64,000 nucleotides of DNA from Yersinia vastinensis (GTDB taxonomy: Bacteria > Pseudomonadota > Gammaproteobacteria > Enterobacterales > Enterobacteriaceae). The stretch lies in the NCBI RefSeq assembly GCF_902726565.1, contig NZ_CACVAF010000002.1, positions 62,001 through 126,000 of the forward strand, read 5' to 3'. The translations under genes and the position numbers were made by a program. Below are positions 22,024-29,455 of this stretch, one piece after another (within the stretch, counting starts at the first letter, position 1; every line of letters starts with the position of its first letter). The notes below the pieces were generated by a model. It had not been told where the DNA came from, ran no database searches, and worked only from the letters and a program-made list of their open reading frames with translations.

Positions 22024-22050
22024 ACTGTAGAGAAGCCTTTTCTCTACAGT
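22024..22050 (+). terminator. Hairpin after pyrC, weak terminator
   Basis: Stem ACTGTAGAGAA / TTCTCTACAGT with a short loop. It is followed by CAAAACTTTTTCTC, so the T tract is displaced and termination may be partial. Confidence 0.5.
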
Positions 22051-22090
22051 CAAAACTTTTTCTCTCGTCTAGTTGCGGCCTGAATATTTA

Positions 22091-22110
22091 TACTGTATAA
22101 ATAAACAGTA
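22091..22110 (+). promoter_or_regulatory. LexA (SOS) box of dinI
   Basis: TACTGTATAAATAAACAGTA, a full match to the CTG-N10-CAG LexA consensus, 21 bases before the dinI ATG. It should overlap the promoter and repress dinI until DNA damage. Confidence 0.93.
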
Positions 22111-22131
22111 TAAATATTCGGAGGGCCAAAT

Positions 22132-22377
22132 ATGCGTGTTGAAGTCAGTATTGATAAAAAAAATCCATTACCCGCTGGTGCTATCGAAGCACTAACCCAT
22201 GAATTGAGCAAACGGCTGAATAATAAATTCCCGGACACAACCACCGCAGTACAAGTTCGTTATGCTGGTGCCAATAATCTTTCTGTTTTAGGCGGAGCTA
22301 AAACAGATAAAGATCTGATCTCTGAAATATTACAAGAAATATGGGAAAGCGCTGACGACTGGTTCGATGCGGAGTAA
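22132..22377 (+). CDS. dinI: DNA damage-inducible protein I
   Basis: 81 residues (E. coli 81). Small acidic-tailed protein that binds RecA filaments and tempers LexA and UmuD cleavage. Starts MRVEVSIDKK and ends with the acidic helix EILQEIWESADDWFDAE that mimics DNA. GGAGGGCCAAAT precedes the ATG. A consensus LexA box upstream and a terminator after the gene make it a single-gene SOS unit. Confidence 0.96.
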   Translation: MRVEVSIDKKNPLPAGAIEALTHELSKRLNNKFPDTTTAVQVRYAGANNLSVLGGAKTDKDLISEILQEIWESADDWFDAE

Positions 22378-22397
22378 CCCACGGTAATGCTGTTTTT

Positions 22398-22424
22398 GCC
22401 GGGGAGTCGCTCCTCGGCTTTTTT
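22398..22424 (+). terminator. Intrinsic terminator of dinI
   Basis: Stem GCCGGGGAG / CTCCTCGGC with loop TCG followed by six T. Confidence 0.88.
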
Positions 22425-22519
22425 ATATGTACCTTTAAATTGTTTATCTCCATCCCCATATTAGTCTTTGTCGATACTTGATTAATTAATCATCGATAAA
22501 TAAATAATTTGTAAAGATC

Positions 22520-22528
22520 TGTGGATAA
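22520..22528 (+). promoter_or_regulatory. Consensus DnaA box upstream of bssS
   Basis: TGTGGATAA, the exact complement of the strong DnaA box TTATCCACA. It is part of a small dyad TGTGGA-N5-TCCACA (22520-22536), 109 bases before bssS. No cluster of such boxes was seen, so it is not an origin. It could be chance or a DnaA-regulated promoter. Confidence 0.4.
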
Positions 22529-22636
22529 TCTCCACATTCATCAGCGGTTGCGTATACTAAAAAAGCTCACTCAGTAATGAGCCGCATTGATCCTCGTTAG
22601 TCACTCCAGTCAGTAACTACTATATAAGGGGTCTTT

Positions 22637-22891
22637 ATGGACAGAAATGATGAAGTTATCCAGACTCACCCGCTCGTAGGTTGGGATATCAGCACAGTAG
22701 ATGCATATGACGCGATGATGATACGTCTTCATTACCTGTCTTCCATGGATCAACCGCCAGAAGATGCACTCGTTGATAGAACACTCTGGCTGACGACTGA
22801 TGTTGCACGCCAATTAATAAATATCTTAGAAGCAGGCATTGCTAAAATTGAGTCATCAGAATATCAAGATCTTGATCATCGTAAGCATTAA
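22637..22891 (+). CDS. bssS: Biofilm regulator BssS
   Basis: 84 residues, same as E. coli BssS (YceP). The conserved part reads VIQTHPLVGWDISTVDAYDA and TLWLTTDVARQ followed by ILEAGIAKIESS. In E. coli it affects biofilm formation through catabolite repression and indole/AI-2 signalling; the molecular action is not known. AAGGGGTCTTT before the ATG is a strong ribosome-binding site. It lies between dinI and solA as in E. coli. Confidence 0.93.
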   Translation: MDRNDEVIQTHPLVGWDISTVDAYDAMMIRLHYLSSMDQPPEDALVDRTLWLTTDVARQLINILEAGIAKIESSEYQDLDHRKH

Positions 22892-22921
22892 TTTTTTCTA
22901 CTTATTAATTCCCAGCGTTGT

Positions 22922-22957
22922 AAAAAGGCACCCGTGAATATCACTTGGTGCCTTTTT
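22922..22957 (+). terminator. Intrinsic terminator of bssS
   Basis: Stem AAAAAGGCACC / GGTGCCTTTTT with a 14-base loop. A and T runs on the two sides permit termination both ways. Confidence 0.82.
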
Positions 22958-23152
22958 ATTAAGCGCTCCTCTCCTAATAGGGATAACATCGCTTTTTCTC
23001 CTCTAACTCCCGTGCTATTACTAGCGTTTTAATTTTTATTGCGACTTGCTAGCTTTAATTTAAATCATTTTGGTTATTGTTAGGTTCAAAATGACCTACT
23101 AACCAGAGAGAGTTATATTAGGTCAACGGTGATAGTCCCCAAGGTGCAAAAT

Positions 23153-24271
23153 ATGGATTACGACTTAATTGTTATTGGTAGCGGCTCTGTTGGCTCTGCC
23201 GCTGGATATTACGCCTCACAAGCAGGGTTAAAGGTGTTGATGGTTGATAGTGCCATGCCTCCACACCAGACGGGGAGCCACCATGGTGATACCAGAATCA
23301 TTCGCCATGCATATGGCGAGGGTGAGAAATATGTTCCCTTAGTATTACGTGCTCAAGCACTGTGGAACCAACTCTCAGTCCAAACAGACGAAAAATTATT
23401 TCAAGCCTGTGGTGTACTGAATTTAGGGCCTGATGATTCAACTTTCCTGCAAAATGCGCAGCACAGCGCTCAACAATATAATTTGCCAGTAGAAACATTA
23501 AATGCGGCGCAGGTCCGTGAAAAATGGCCCGTTTTTACCCTACCGGATAATTATATTGGTGTGTTCGAACCCCAAGCTGGTTTTTTGCGCTCCGAGCTGG
23601 CGATAAAAACACTGATAAAAGCGGTGACTGAAGCGGGTTGCGGCATTCTATTCAACTGCCCCGTCACGGCGATTGAGCCATTCGATGGCGGTGTTGATGT
23701 GGTGACCATAGACGGGACTTACAGTGCCCATAAGGTCGTTGTCACCGCGGGAACTTGGGTCAAGGAATTGCTACCAGAACTGCCAGTGACTGCCGTCCGA
23801 AAAGTCTTTTCTTGGTATCATGCCGATGGCCGCTACAGTGAGAACAACCATTTCCCGGCATTCACGGTAGAAACACCGGACCATATCCATTACTACGGTT
23901 TTCCCTCACAAAATGATGAACTGAAACTCGGTAAACATAATGGTGGACAGCCTATTGAGTCTGCCGCACAACGAAAACCTTTCGGCAGTTATACTGAGGA
24001 TGGCACCGAAGTCTTTAGCTTTTTACGTAATTTCTTGCCTGGTGTGGGGGTTTGTCTACACGGTGCTGCATGCAGCTATGACATGAGCCCTGACGAAGAT
24101 TTTATTATCGATACCTTGCCTGACAACGCCAACATTATGGTTGTGACAGGGTTAAGTGGTCATGGGTTTAAATTTGCGACCGCTCTTGGTGAAATCGCGG
24201 CGCTATTCGCACAAAATAAACCGTCACCTATCGACATTTCGGCTTTTTCATTATCTCGTTTTGCTGATTAG
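23153..24271 (+). CDS. solA: N-methyl-L-tryptophan oxidase
   Basis: 372 residues from [10 protein letters not shown], the start matching E. coli SolA; AAGGTGCAAAAT lies upstream. A GTG start at 23129 is possible but unlikely. Monomeric sarcosine-oxidase family flavoenzyme that demethylates N-methyl amino acids to give formaldehyde and hydrogen peroxide. The Rossmann motif [17 protein letters not shown], the [18 protein letters not shown] block, and the Cys in [14 protein letters not shown] that should bind FAD covalently (about 308) are visible. Confidence 0.94.
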   Translation: MDYDLIVIGSGSVGSAAGYYASQAGLKVLMVDSAMPPHQTGSHHGDTRIIRHAYGEGEKYVPLVLRAQALWNQLSVQTDEKLFQACGVLNLGPDDSTFLQNAQHSAQQYNLPVETLNAAQVREKWPVFTLPDNYIGVFEPQAGFLRSELAIKTLIKAVTEAGCGILFNCPVTAIEPFDGGVDVVTIDGTYSAHKVVVTAGTWVKELLPELPVTAVRKVFSWYHADGRYSENNHFPAFTVETPDHIHYYGFPSQNDELKLGKHNGGQPIESAAQRKPFGSYTEDGTEVFSFLRNFLPGVGVCLHGAACSYDMSPDEDFIIDTLPDNANIMVVTGLSGHGFKFATALGEIAALFAQNKPSPIDISAFSLSRFAD

Positions 24272-24534
24272 TCGCATTAGAAAGTACCTGTAATCCGCCA
24301 TAATGTTTGCCGATGATTATTTATACTTTAAATAAGTCATCGGCATTTCATTCATTATGCTGACATTTCCTCTTTAGTATGAAATACTTAAACTACAGTC
24401 ATTGTCAGTTCTTTATTCGTAAAATCCGTAAAAAAACTTCGTAAATCCCGAATTGACGTCTTAGTCATCAGAGGATTAACTTACTCCTTGTATGCAATCA
24501 GGTATGGTTGCTGTTAGACAAGGATGTATGTCAC

Positions 24535-25119
24535 ATGAAAATACTAATTATCGACGAATGCTTTTATACCCGCTCTGGGGTAAATACCTATTTAAACAAC
24601 TCAATATCTCTTAATTTAATGGATGTGCCTACTGTTAAACAGGCAACATTGGCTATTCATGATTTTAATCCCGAGATAATCATTGTTAATCTAACGCAAT
24701 ATTGTCGATTCGGTGGACATTGTCCCTTATTAGAGCAATTTCTCAGTTGCTGTAGTCAGGCAAAAGTTTATATTTATCTTGATGCATCATACCCATTTAG
24801 TGAAACGCCTATCCCTTTAACTGACTCAGTATCAATCTTGGCGAAGAGGCATTTACCTAAACTATTAAAAATGCTATCTGACTTTTCAGATGATATAGAT
24901 AATCTCAATCCTGCGTGCGCTTCATCGTTGTTTAGTCCACAAGAACACAAAGTCATGTGCTATTGGATGACTGAGATGCCCAATTATCGCATAGCCAGAA
25001 AGTTGAACATCAGTGACAGCACTGTTTATTCGCATAAACGTCATATTACTGAGAAAATAAAAGTCAGAAACCGCCTAGAGCTATGTTTTATTTATAATGT
25101 TTTTAAATATTTATATTAG
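24535..25119 (+). CDS. LuxR-type regulator with degenerate receiver domain (RcsA/BglJ-like)
   Basis: 194 residues from MKILIIDECF; AAGGA sits about 10 bases upstream, and a TTG start at 24508 is less likely. The N-terminal part (about 1-120) has receiver-like spacing but the phosphorylation Asp is replaced: IIIVNLTQY carries Asn at about 52. The C-terminal GerE-type helix-turn-helix reads NYRIARKLNISDSTVYSHKR (about 150-170), close in style to RcsA, BglJ and GadE/MatA. Those proteins act without phosphorylation, often as partners of RcsB, so a similar role is inferred. AT-rich with many rare codons, suggesting a different origin from neighbouring core genes. The exact family member is not recognised. 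The 263-base upstream gap holds no gene. Confidence 0.75.
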   Translation: MKILIIDECFYTRSGVNTYLNNSISLNLMDVPTVKQATLAIHDFNPEIIIVNLTQYCRFGGHCPLLEQFLSCCSQAKVYIYLDASYPFSETPIPLTDSVSILAKRHLPKLLKMLSDFSDDIDNLNPACASSLFSPQEHKVMCYWMTEMPNYRIARKLNISDSTVYSHKRHITEKIKVRNRLELCFIYNVFKYLY

Positions 25120-25370
25120 CCGACACTCTAGTCTAGATAACACATTGTCTAGCAGCATTAGTTTTCATAAAAAAATAGAGTGTGAATTTTAGCTATAAAT
25201 AATGTAACCGGAAAAATAGCGTTAAATGTTTTTTCGTTAAAGGATCGGTTACATTTCACTTATTTCTTAAGTATGACCTCGCAGCCAATTTTTTCACTCC
25301 CCTGCCAACATATATTATCTCATGCGTTATTTTATCATTTTAAAATGTGATCATTTCATCTGTCAGCTTA
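25120..25370. other. AT-rich intergenic region, no gene seen
   Basis: Between the LuxR-type gene and the yceO promoter. No open frame with a ribosome-binding site and no clear terminator stem were found. Confidence 0.6.
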
Positions 25371-25399
25371 TTGTTTACAATATTAAAACCCCTTATAAT
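25371..25399 (+). promoter_or_regulatory. Sigma-70 promoter of yceO
   Basis: TTGTTT, 17-base spacer, TATAAT. The perfect -10 and ideal spacing put a start about 25 bases before the yceO ATG. Confidence 0.65.
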
Positions 25400-25429
25400 G
25401 AGTGACATTTTTAACCACAGGCAGTGAGT

Positions 25430-25543
25430 ATGTTAAATAAATTGCTCTCAATAGTTATCAATAATGTACGGGAGCATCTGATACTCTATATCTGCTTATG
25501 GTTGATTCTGTTAGCACTCGATATTTATTTCTTTTTCTATTAA
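25430..25543 (+). CDS. yceO: YceO-like 37-residue membrane protein (DUF2770)
   Basis: A small gene below usual length cut-offs. The product starts MLNKLLSIVINNVREHLILY and continues as one hydrophobic helix ending DIYFFFY. It resembles E. coli YceO (46 residues, ...INNIREHLMLYLFLWG...) in sequence and in position downstream of solA. An in-frame GTG two codons upstream (25424) is an alternative start. A good promoter precedes it. Likely a single-pass inner-membrane protein; function unknown. Confidence 0.8.
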   Translation: MLNKLLSIVINNVREHLILYICLWLILLALDIYFFFY

Positions 25544-25625
25544 TTTCCATTCATAGCTTCCGACGTTTTAGGTCGGGCCAGCAGATATAAGATTCTGTGG
25601 CCCTCTTCAGTTTTAAATCACGCCA

Positions 25626-26684
25626 TCAACCAGCCTTATCAGACTCAATTTTGGTCGGTTTGCCATCACTCAACAGCACCGCAAATTTATAACCCGCAGG
25701 CGTTAACTCAAGGGCAATTTTAGCAATAATGGTTAGCGGCACTGAAAGCAACATGCCGATAGGTCCCAATAACCAGCCCCAGAAAATTAATGACAAAAAC
25801 ACCACCAGCGTTGATAAGCCCAAGCCTCGCCCCATCATTCGAGGGTCAATGATATTGCCACCGATCAGGTTAATCAAAATATAACCACCGGTTACAGCAA
25901 AAGCATCGGCAAAGCCGTTAAACAATAAAGCCTGAATAATCGGTGGTATGGCCGCCAAGACTGAGCCAATGTTGGGAATGTAATTCAGGACAAAAGCCAA
26001 TAACCCCCACAAGAAAGCAAACCTTACCCCCATTGCCGCCAGAAATAACCAAATAACAATCCCCGTCGCGATACTTATAATGGTTTTAATCACCAGATAA
26101 TGCGTTACGCCATTCAGTGCTTTTTTAAGAACCGCATTCCCTTGTTCGGGGTTATCAAACATCAACTGCATTTTATAAGGCAGGCGCTCCACTTCAAATA
26201 ACATGAAGACGACAGTCATCAACAACAGGAAAGTACTGGCCATCGCGCCAGACAAGTGGCTCAGTAGGCGGGTAATAAAGTTCATAGCCATACTGGGATC
26301 GACATGCTTCATAATGTCATCCACAGAAAACTCAATATTAAAACGCATCGCGAATTCTTGTAGGTCGCGCATTTTCTCGAGCATCATGCCGCGGTATTGC
26401 GGTATTGAACGGGCAAATTCATTTAATGAAGAACCTAAGCGGCTAAAGAGTAATGCCATGAGTAAAACAATAATGGTGACCAGTAAAACAATAGCCAAGG
26501 TTCGAGGGATTTTTATTTTCTCTAGTAATTTAACTAGAGGGTTCAATACGATAGCGAGAAAAATTGCCAATAAAAATGGAACGACAATAGGTGATGCGGC
26601 CTTAATCCCAGCCATAATCACGACCAGCATTGCCAACATTGCAACTAACCGTAAACCTTGGCTACTTACCCCAGGTGTTGTCAT
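25626..26684 (-). CDS. tqsA: AI-2E family transporter TqsA
   Basis: 352 residues from MTTPGVSSQG; CAAGGATTAATA upstream fixes this start over one nine codons earlier. Multi-pass inner-membrane protein. The stretch LLAFVLNYIPNIGSVLAAIP and RMMGRGLGLSTLVVFLSLIF are nearly those of E. coli TqsA (YdgG), which is reported to export the quorum signal AI-2 and influence biofilm formation. Other members of the family move ions (Na+/H+), so the substrate here is inferred. It is convergent with yceO and follows trhO after a terminator. Confidence 0.85.
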   Translation of the reverse strand: MTTPGVSSQGLRLVAMLAMLVVIMAGIKAASPIVVPFLLAIFLAIVLNPLVKLLEKIKIPRTLAIVLLVTIIVLLMALLFSRLGSSLNEFARSIPQYRGMMLEKMRDLQEFAMRFNIEFSVDDIMKHVDPSMAMNFITRLLSHLSGAMASTFLLLMTVVFMLFEVERLPYKMQLMFDNPEQGNAVLKKALNGVTHYLVIKTIISIATGIVIWLFLAAMGVRFAFLWGLLAFVLNYIPNIGSVLAAIPPIIQALLFNGFADAFAVTGGYILINLIGGNIIDPRMMGRGLGLSTLVVFLSLIFWGWLLGPIGMLLSVPLTIIAKIALELTPAGYKFAVLLSDGKPTKIESDKAG

Positions 26685-26724
26685 TATTAATCCTTGTATT
26701 AGAACTGCCACCGCTCAAAATGGC

Positions 26725-26765
26725 AAAAAAAAGACGCTACCGGATAAAATAACCGACAACGTCTT
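26725..26765 (-). terminator. Intrinsic terminator downstream of trhO
   Basis: On the minus strand an imperfect stem AAGACG...CGG / CCGG...CGTCTT followed by eight T. It separates trhO from tqsA. Confidence 0.65.
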
Positions 26766-26860
26766 ATTTTAATAGCACCACCAGCAGGTTAAGTGATGTA
26801 TTTCTTTTCAACCTGAAGTTGTAGCAGTGTTCGCTGCAATACCAAAAACTTTAGGTATGA

Positions 26861-27928
26861 TTACTTCTTATCTGGGCTATTACCCGGCACTGGAATATGC
26901 ATCGTTGTTTGCAGTAATCCCTTCGACTTATTAAAAATCTTAATGCCATTTTCACGCCCTGCCCGCCGAGAACGTTGTTCTTCCTGCGGCAATTTCAATT
27001 CTTCCTGGCAAATCTGGCTACAACAACCTTCGAATTTTTCCGCACAACTCGGGCACTGGATAAACAGCAAATGACAACCATCATTTTTACAGTTGGTATG
27101 AGTATCACTTGGCGTTCCACACTGATGGCAATGTGCAATGACATCCTCAGAGATCCGCTCCCCCATACGCTCATCAAAAACAAAGTTTTTACCGATAAAT
27201 TTCAGCGGTAACCCTTGCTCTTTGGCTTTGCGAGCATATTCGATAATTCCACCTTCAACGTGGTAAACGTTTTTAAAGCCATTGTGCAGCATATAGGCGC
27301 TGGCTTTCTCACAGCGAATCCCGCCAGTGCAATACATAACAATATTCTTATCTTTGTCATGTTGCAGCATATCAACCGCCATCGGCAGTTGCTCGCGGAA
27401 AGTATCTGAAGGCACTTCTATCGCGTTTTCAAAATGGCCCACTTCGTATTCATAGTGATTGCGCATATCGACAAATAAAGTATCAGGGTCATCAATCATC
27501 TGATTAACCTGATCCGCTTTCAGGTAATGCCCGACATTGCTGGGGTCAAAACTGTCATCATCGATACCGTCAGCCACGATACGCTCGCGAACTTTCATCC
27601 GCAGTACCCAAAATGACTTACCATCATCTTCATGTGCCACGTTCAGCCGCACTTGATCCAACGCCGGATGAGAGGCAAATAGCGCGACTTTAAATTCGTC
27701 ATAGCGATTGGCTGGCACACTGATTTGCGCGTTTATCCCCTCTTTAGCCACATAAACCCGGCCAAATACTCCGAGTTTGACAAATTGGCTATAGAGGCTG
27801 TCGCGGAAGGCTTTCGCATCTTCCAAGGTAAAATATTTATAAAAAGAAACTGTGGTACGCGGTTCGGTTTCAGCCAACATGCGCGCTTTAAGTTCCTCAT
27901 TAGAAATTCGGTTATGTAACACTGGCAT
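26861..27928 (-). CDS. trhO: tRNA uridine(34) hydroxylase TrhO (rhodanese family)
   Basis: 355 residues (E. coli YceA 350). Oxygen-dependent enzyme that hydroxylates U34 of certain tRNAs to ho5U. An N-terminal acylphosphatase-like domain is followed by a rhodanese domain with the catalytic loop [16 protein letters not shown], then a Cys-rich tail ([25 protein letters not shown]) that may bind zinc. CAGGAAAGTACACC precedes the ATG. Confidence 0.94.
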   Translation of the reverse strand: MPVLHNRISNEELKARMLAETEPRTTVSFYKYFTLEDAKAFRDSLYSQFVKLGVFGRVYVAKEGINAQISVPANRYDEFKVALFASHPALDQVRLNVAHEDDGKSFWVLRMKVRERIVADGIDDDSFDPSNVGHYLKADQVNQMIDDPDTLFVDMRNHYEYEVGHFENAIEVPSDTFREQLPMAVDMLQHDKDKNIVMYCTGGIRCEKASAYMLHNGFKNVYHVEGGIIEYARKAKEQGLPLKFIGKNFVFDERMGERISEDVIAHCHQCGTPSDTHTNCKNDGCHLLFIQCPSCAEKFEGCCSQICQEELKLPQEEQRSRRAGRENGIKIFNKSKGLLQTTMHIPVPGNSPDKK

Positions 27929-28196
27929 GGTGTACTTTCCTGTTTTTCAGAGAGGTTACTGTAAAATAGTTATTTACTGCTCAATGGGTTACGTCAGCCA
28001 TTCGATAGCTAACCATAGCAAGTCATCGCGCAATAGAACTGATATTTTGGCACCGGTCACCCCGTGCGGCGCATATCATACCCGAAACACCGCCACGGCA
28101 CATCTTTAGCGCTTTTGACCGTGGCGTAAGACTTGACGCCAACGGCAATTATCGATATTCCTGTTTTATTCCTTTCAGCGCTAATGAGTGAAGATA

Positions 28197-29246
28197 ATGC
28201 GCGCGATTTGTTATGGTCTGGCAGCCTCTTTCTTTTTTGCTTTTACTTTTATTCTTAATCGCGCCATGGATCTCGGTGGGGGAAACTGGGTTTGGAGCGC
28301 CACACTGCGTTTTATTTTTATGGCACCGATGCTGTTGTTATTGGTATTGCTGCGCGGCCAGTTAGCGCAAAGTTTGCGCCACTTACGCCAATATTGGTCC
28401 GGCTATCTGCTGTGGAGTACGGTGGGTTTCGGTCTGTTTTATGCCCCACTCAGTCTGGCAGGGGCTTATGGCGAGGGTTGGCTGGTCGCCGGTTCATGGC
28501 AAATTACCATCATTGCGGGTTCTTTGCTGATCCCTCTATTTAAACAACCAATATCAACGCCTGATGGCACTCAGCAGGTACGGGGGAAGATACCCTTTAA
28601 AGGGTTGCGCTGGTCATTATTAATTTTACTTGGTGTGGTACTGATGCAGTGGCAGCATGCGCAAGCTCTGAGCCTACAGCAAGCTTTATGGTGTATTTTG
28701 CCCGTCACATTGGCAGCGTTTATGTATCCATTAGGTAACCGCAAAATGATGGATATCTGCCAAGGCGATGTGGATACCTTGCAACGGGTGCTCAATATGA
28801 CACTCGCCAGCTTGCCTTTTTGGTTGCTGCTATCGTACTACGGCTGGTCACAGACCGGCTGGCCATCACAGATGCAAATCAATCAATCCTTGTTAGTAGC
28901 CTTATTTTCCGGCGTTATTGCCACATTGCTGTTTTTTGCAGCGACTAATCTGGTGAAAAAAGACTACTCAAAACTGGCAGCGGTGGAAGCAACCCAATCC
29001 GGTGAGGTGCTGTTTGCTTTGCTCGGCGAGATGCTGTGGCTGGCTGCACCGTTACCAACGGGGTTATCATTGTTGGGAATAGGTTTGGTGGTGGTAGGAA
29101 TGATTGTACATAGTGTGGCCCCCTTTATTGGCCGCCACAGCACCTTTAAATCACCGGCGGCGACAACTATTGCCAGCGATGTCGCGATCGGTAAAACCGG
29201 ATGCCACAATACCGGCCAACAGGGCAATGGCAGCCGTAATCAGTAA
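28197..29246 (+). CDS. DMT-superfamily (EamA-like) efflux transporter
   Basis: About 349 residues from MRAICYGLAASF; a GTG start three codons earlier is also possible. Around ten hydrophobic segments with two related halves, as in drug/metabolite transporters annotated as EmrE-family multidrug efflux. No substrate can be assigned. The last 35 residues form a polar tail (ATTIASDVAIGKTGCHNTGQ) without membrane character, and that DNA is shared with a possible antisense small gene (29151-29330), so the tail may have arisen by loss of an earlier stop. It sits between trhO and the ttr genes. Confidence 0.75.
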   Translation: MRAICYGLAASFFFAFTFILNRAMDLGGGNWVWSATLRFIFMAPMLLLLVLLRGQLAQSLRHLRQYWSGYLLWSTVGFGLFYAPLSLAGAYGEGWLVAGSWQITIIAGSLLIPLFKQPISTPDGTQQVRGKIPFKGLRWSLLILLGVVLMQWQHAQALSLQQALWCILPVTLAAFMYPLGNRKMMDICQGDVDTLQRVLNMTLASLPFWLLLSYYGWSQTGWPSQMQINQSLLVALFSGVIATLLFFAATNLVKKDYSKLAAVEATQSGEVLFALLGEMLWLAAPLPTGLSLLGIGLVVVGMIVHSVAPFIGRHSTFKSPAATTIASDVAIGKTGCHNTGQQGNGSRNQ

Positions 29247-29330
29247 TAATTTACTCTGCCAATAGGCACCAACGTAGCCCAACAGGCCACCAGCAAGCAG
29301 TAAACTCGCACTGAGTTTCGCGACTGACAT
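29151..29330 (-). CDS. Possible 59-residue small membrane protein overlapping the DMT gene
   Basis: The open frame starts MSVAKLSASLLLAGGLLGYV and continues with a second hydrophobic block (KLLLITAAIALLAGIVASGF) before a polar end (RDIAGNSCRRR). This gives two membrane segments separated by GAYWQS. ACGGAAAAACAAACG lies before the ATG as a modest ribosome-binding site. It overlaps the 3' end of the convergent transporter gene by 96 bases. The hydropathy pattern is what a real small membrane protein would show, but I do not recognise a family and chance is possible. Confidence 0.4.
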   Translation of the reverse strand: MSVAKLSASLLLAGGLLGYVGAYWQSKLLLITAAIALLAGIVASGFTDRDIAGNSCRRR

Positions 29331-29398
29331 CGTTTGTTTTTCCGTAATGATTTATATCCCTAATTTATACACTGAAAATATCCCAATTCAGAAATAAT

Positions 29399-29425
29399 AA
29401 ATCCCTCTTAAATAACGAGGGATTT
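29399..29425 (-). terminator. Hairpin downstream of ttrA
   Basis: Stem AAATCCCTC / GAGGGATTT with a 9-base loop. The T tract on the minus strand is interrupted (ATTTATTATTTC). Probable end of the ttr structural transcript. Confidence 0.6.
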
Positions 29426-29455
29426 ATTCATTAGCTTGATAGGTGCTTTTGCGTG

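Noticed and set aside
22500-22560. Replication origin
   Set aside because: Only one consensus DnaA box and no cluster, AT-rich unwinding element or origin-associated genes.
26203-26772. Plus-strand frame of 189 codons opposite tqsA
   Set aside because: Antisense shadow of a membrane protein gene with clear homology; no ribosome-binding site.
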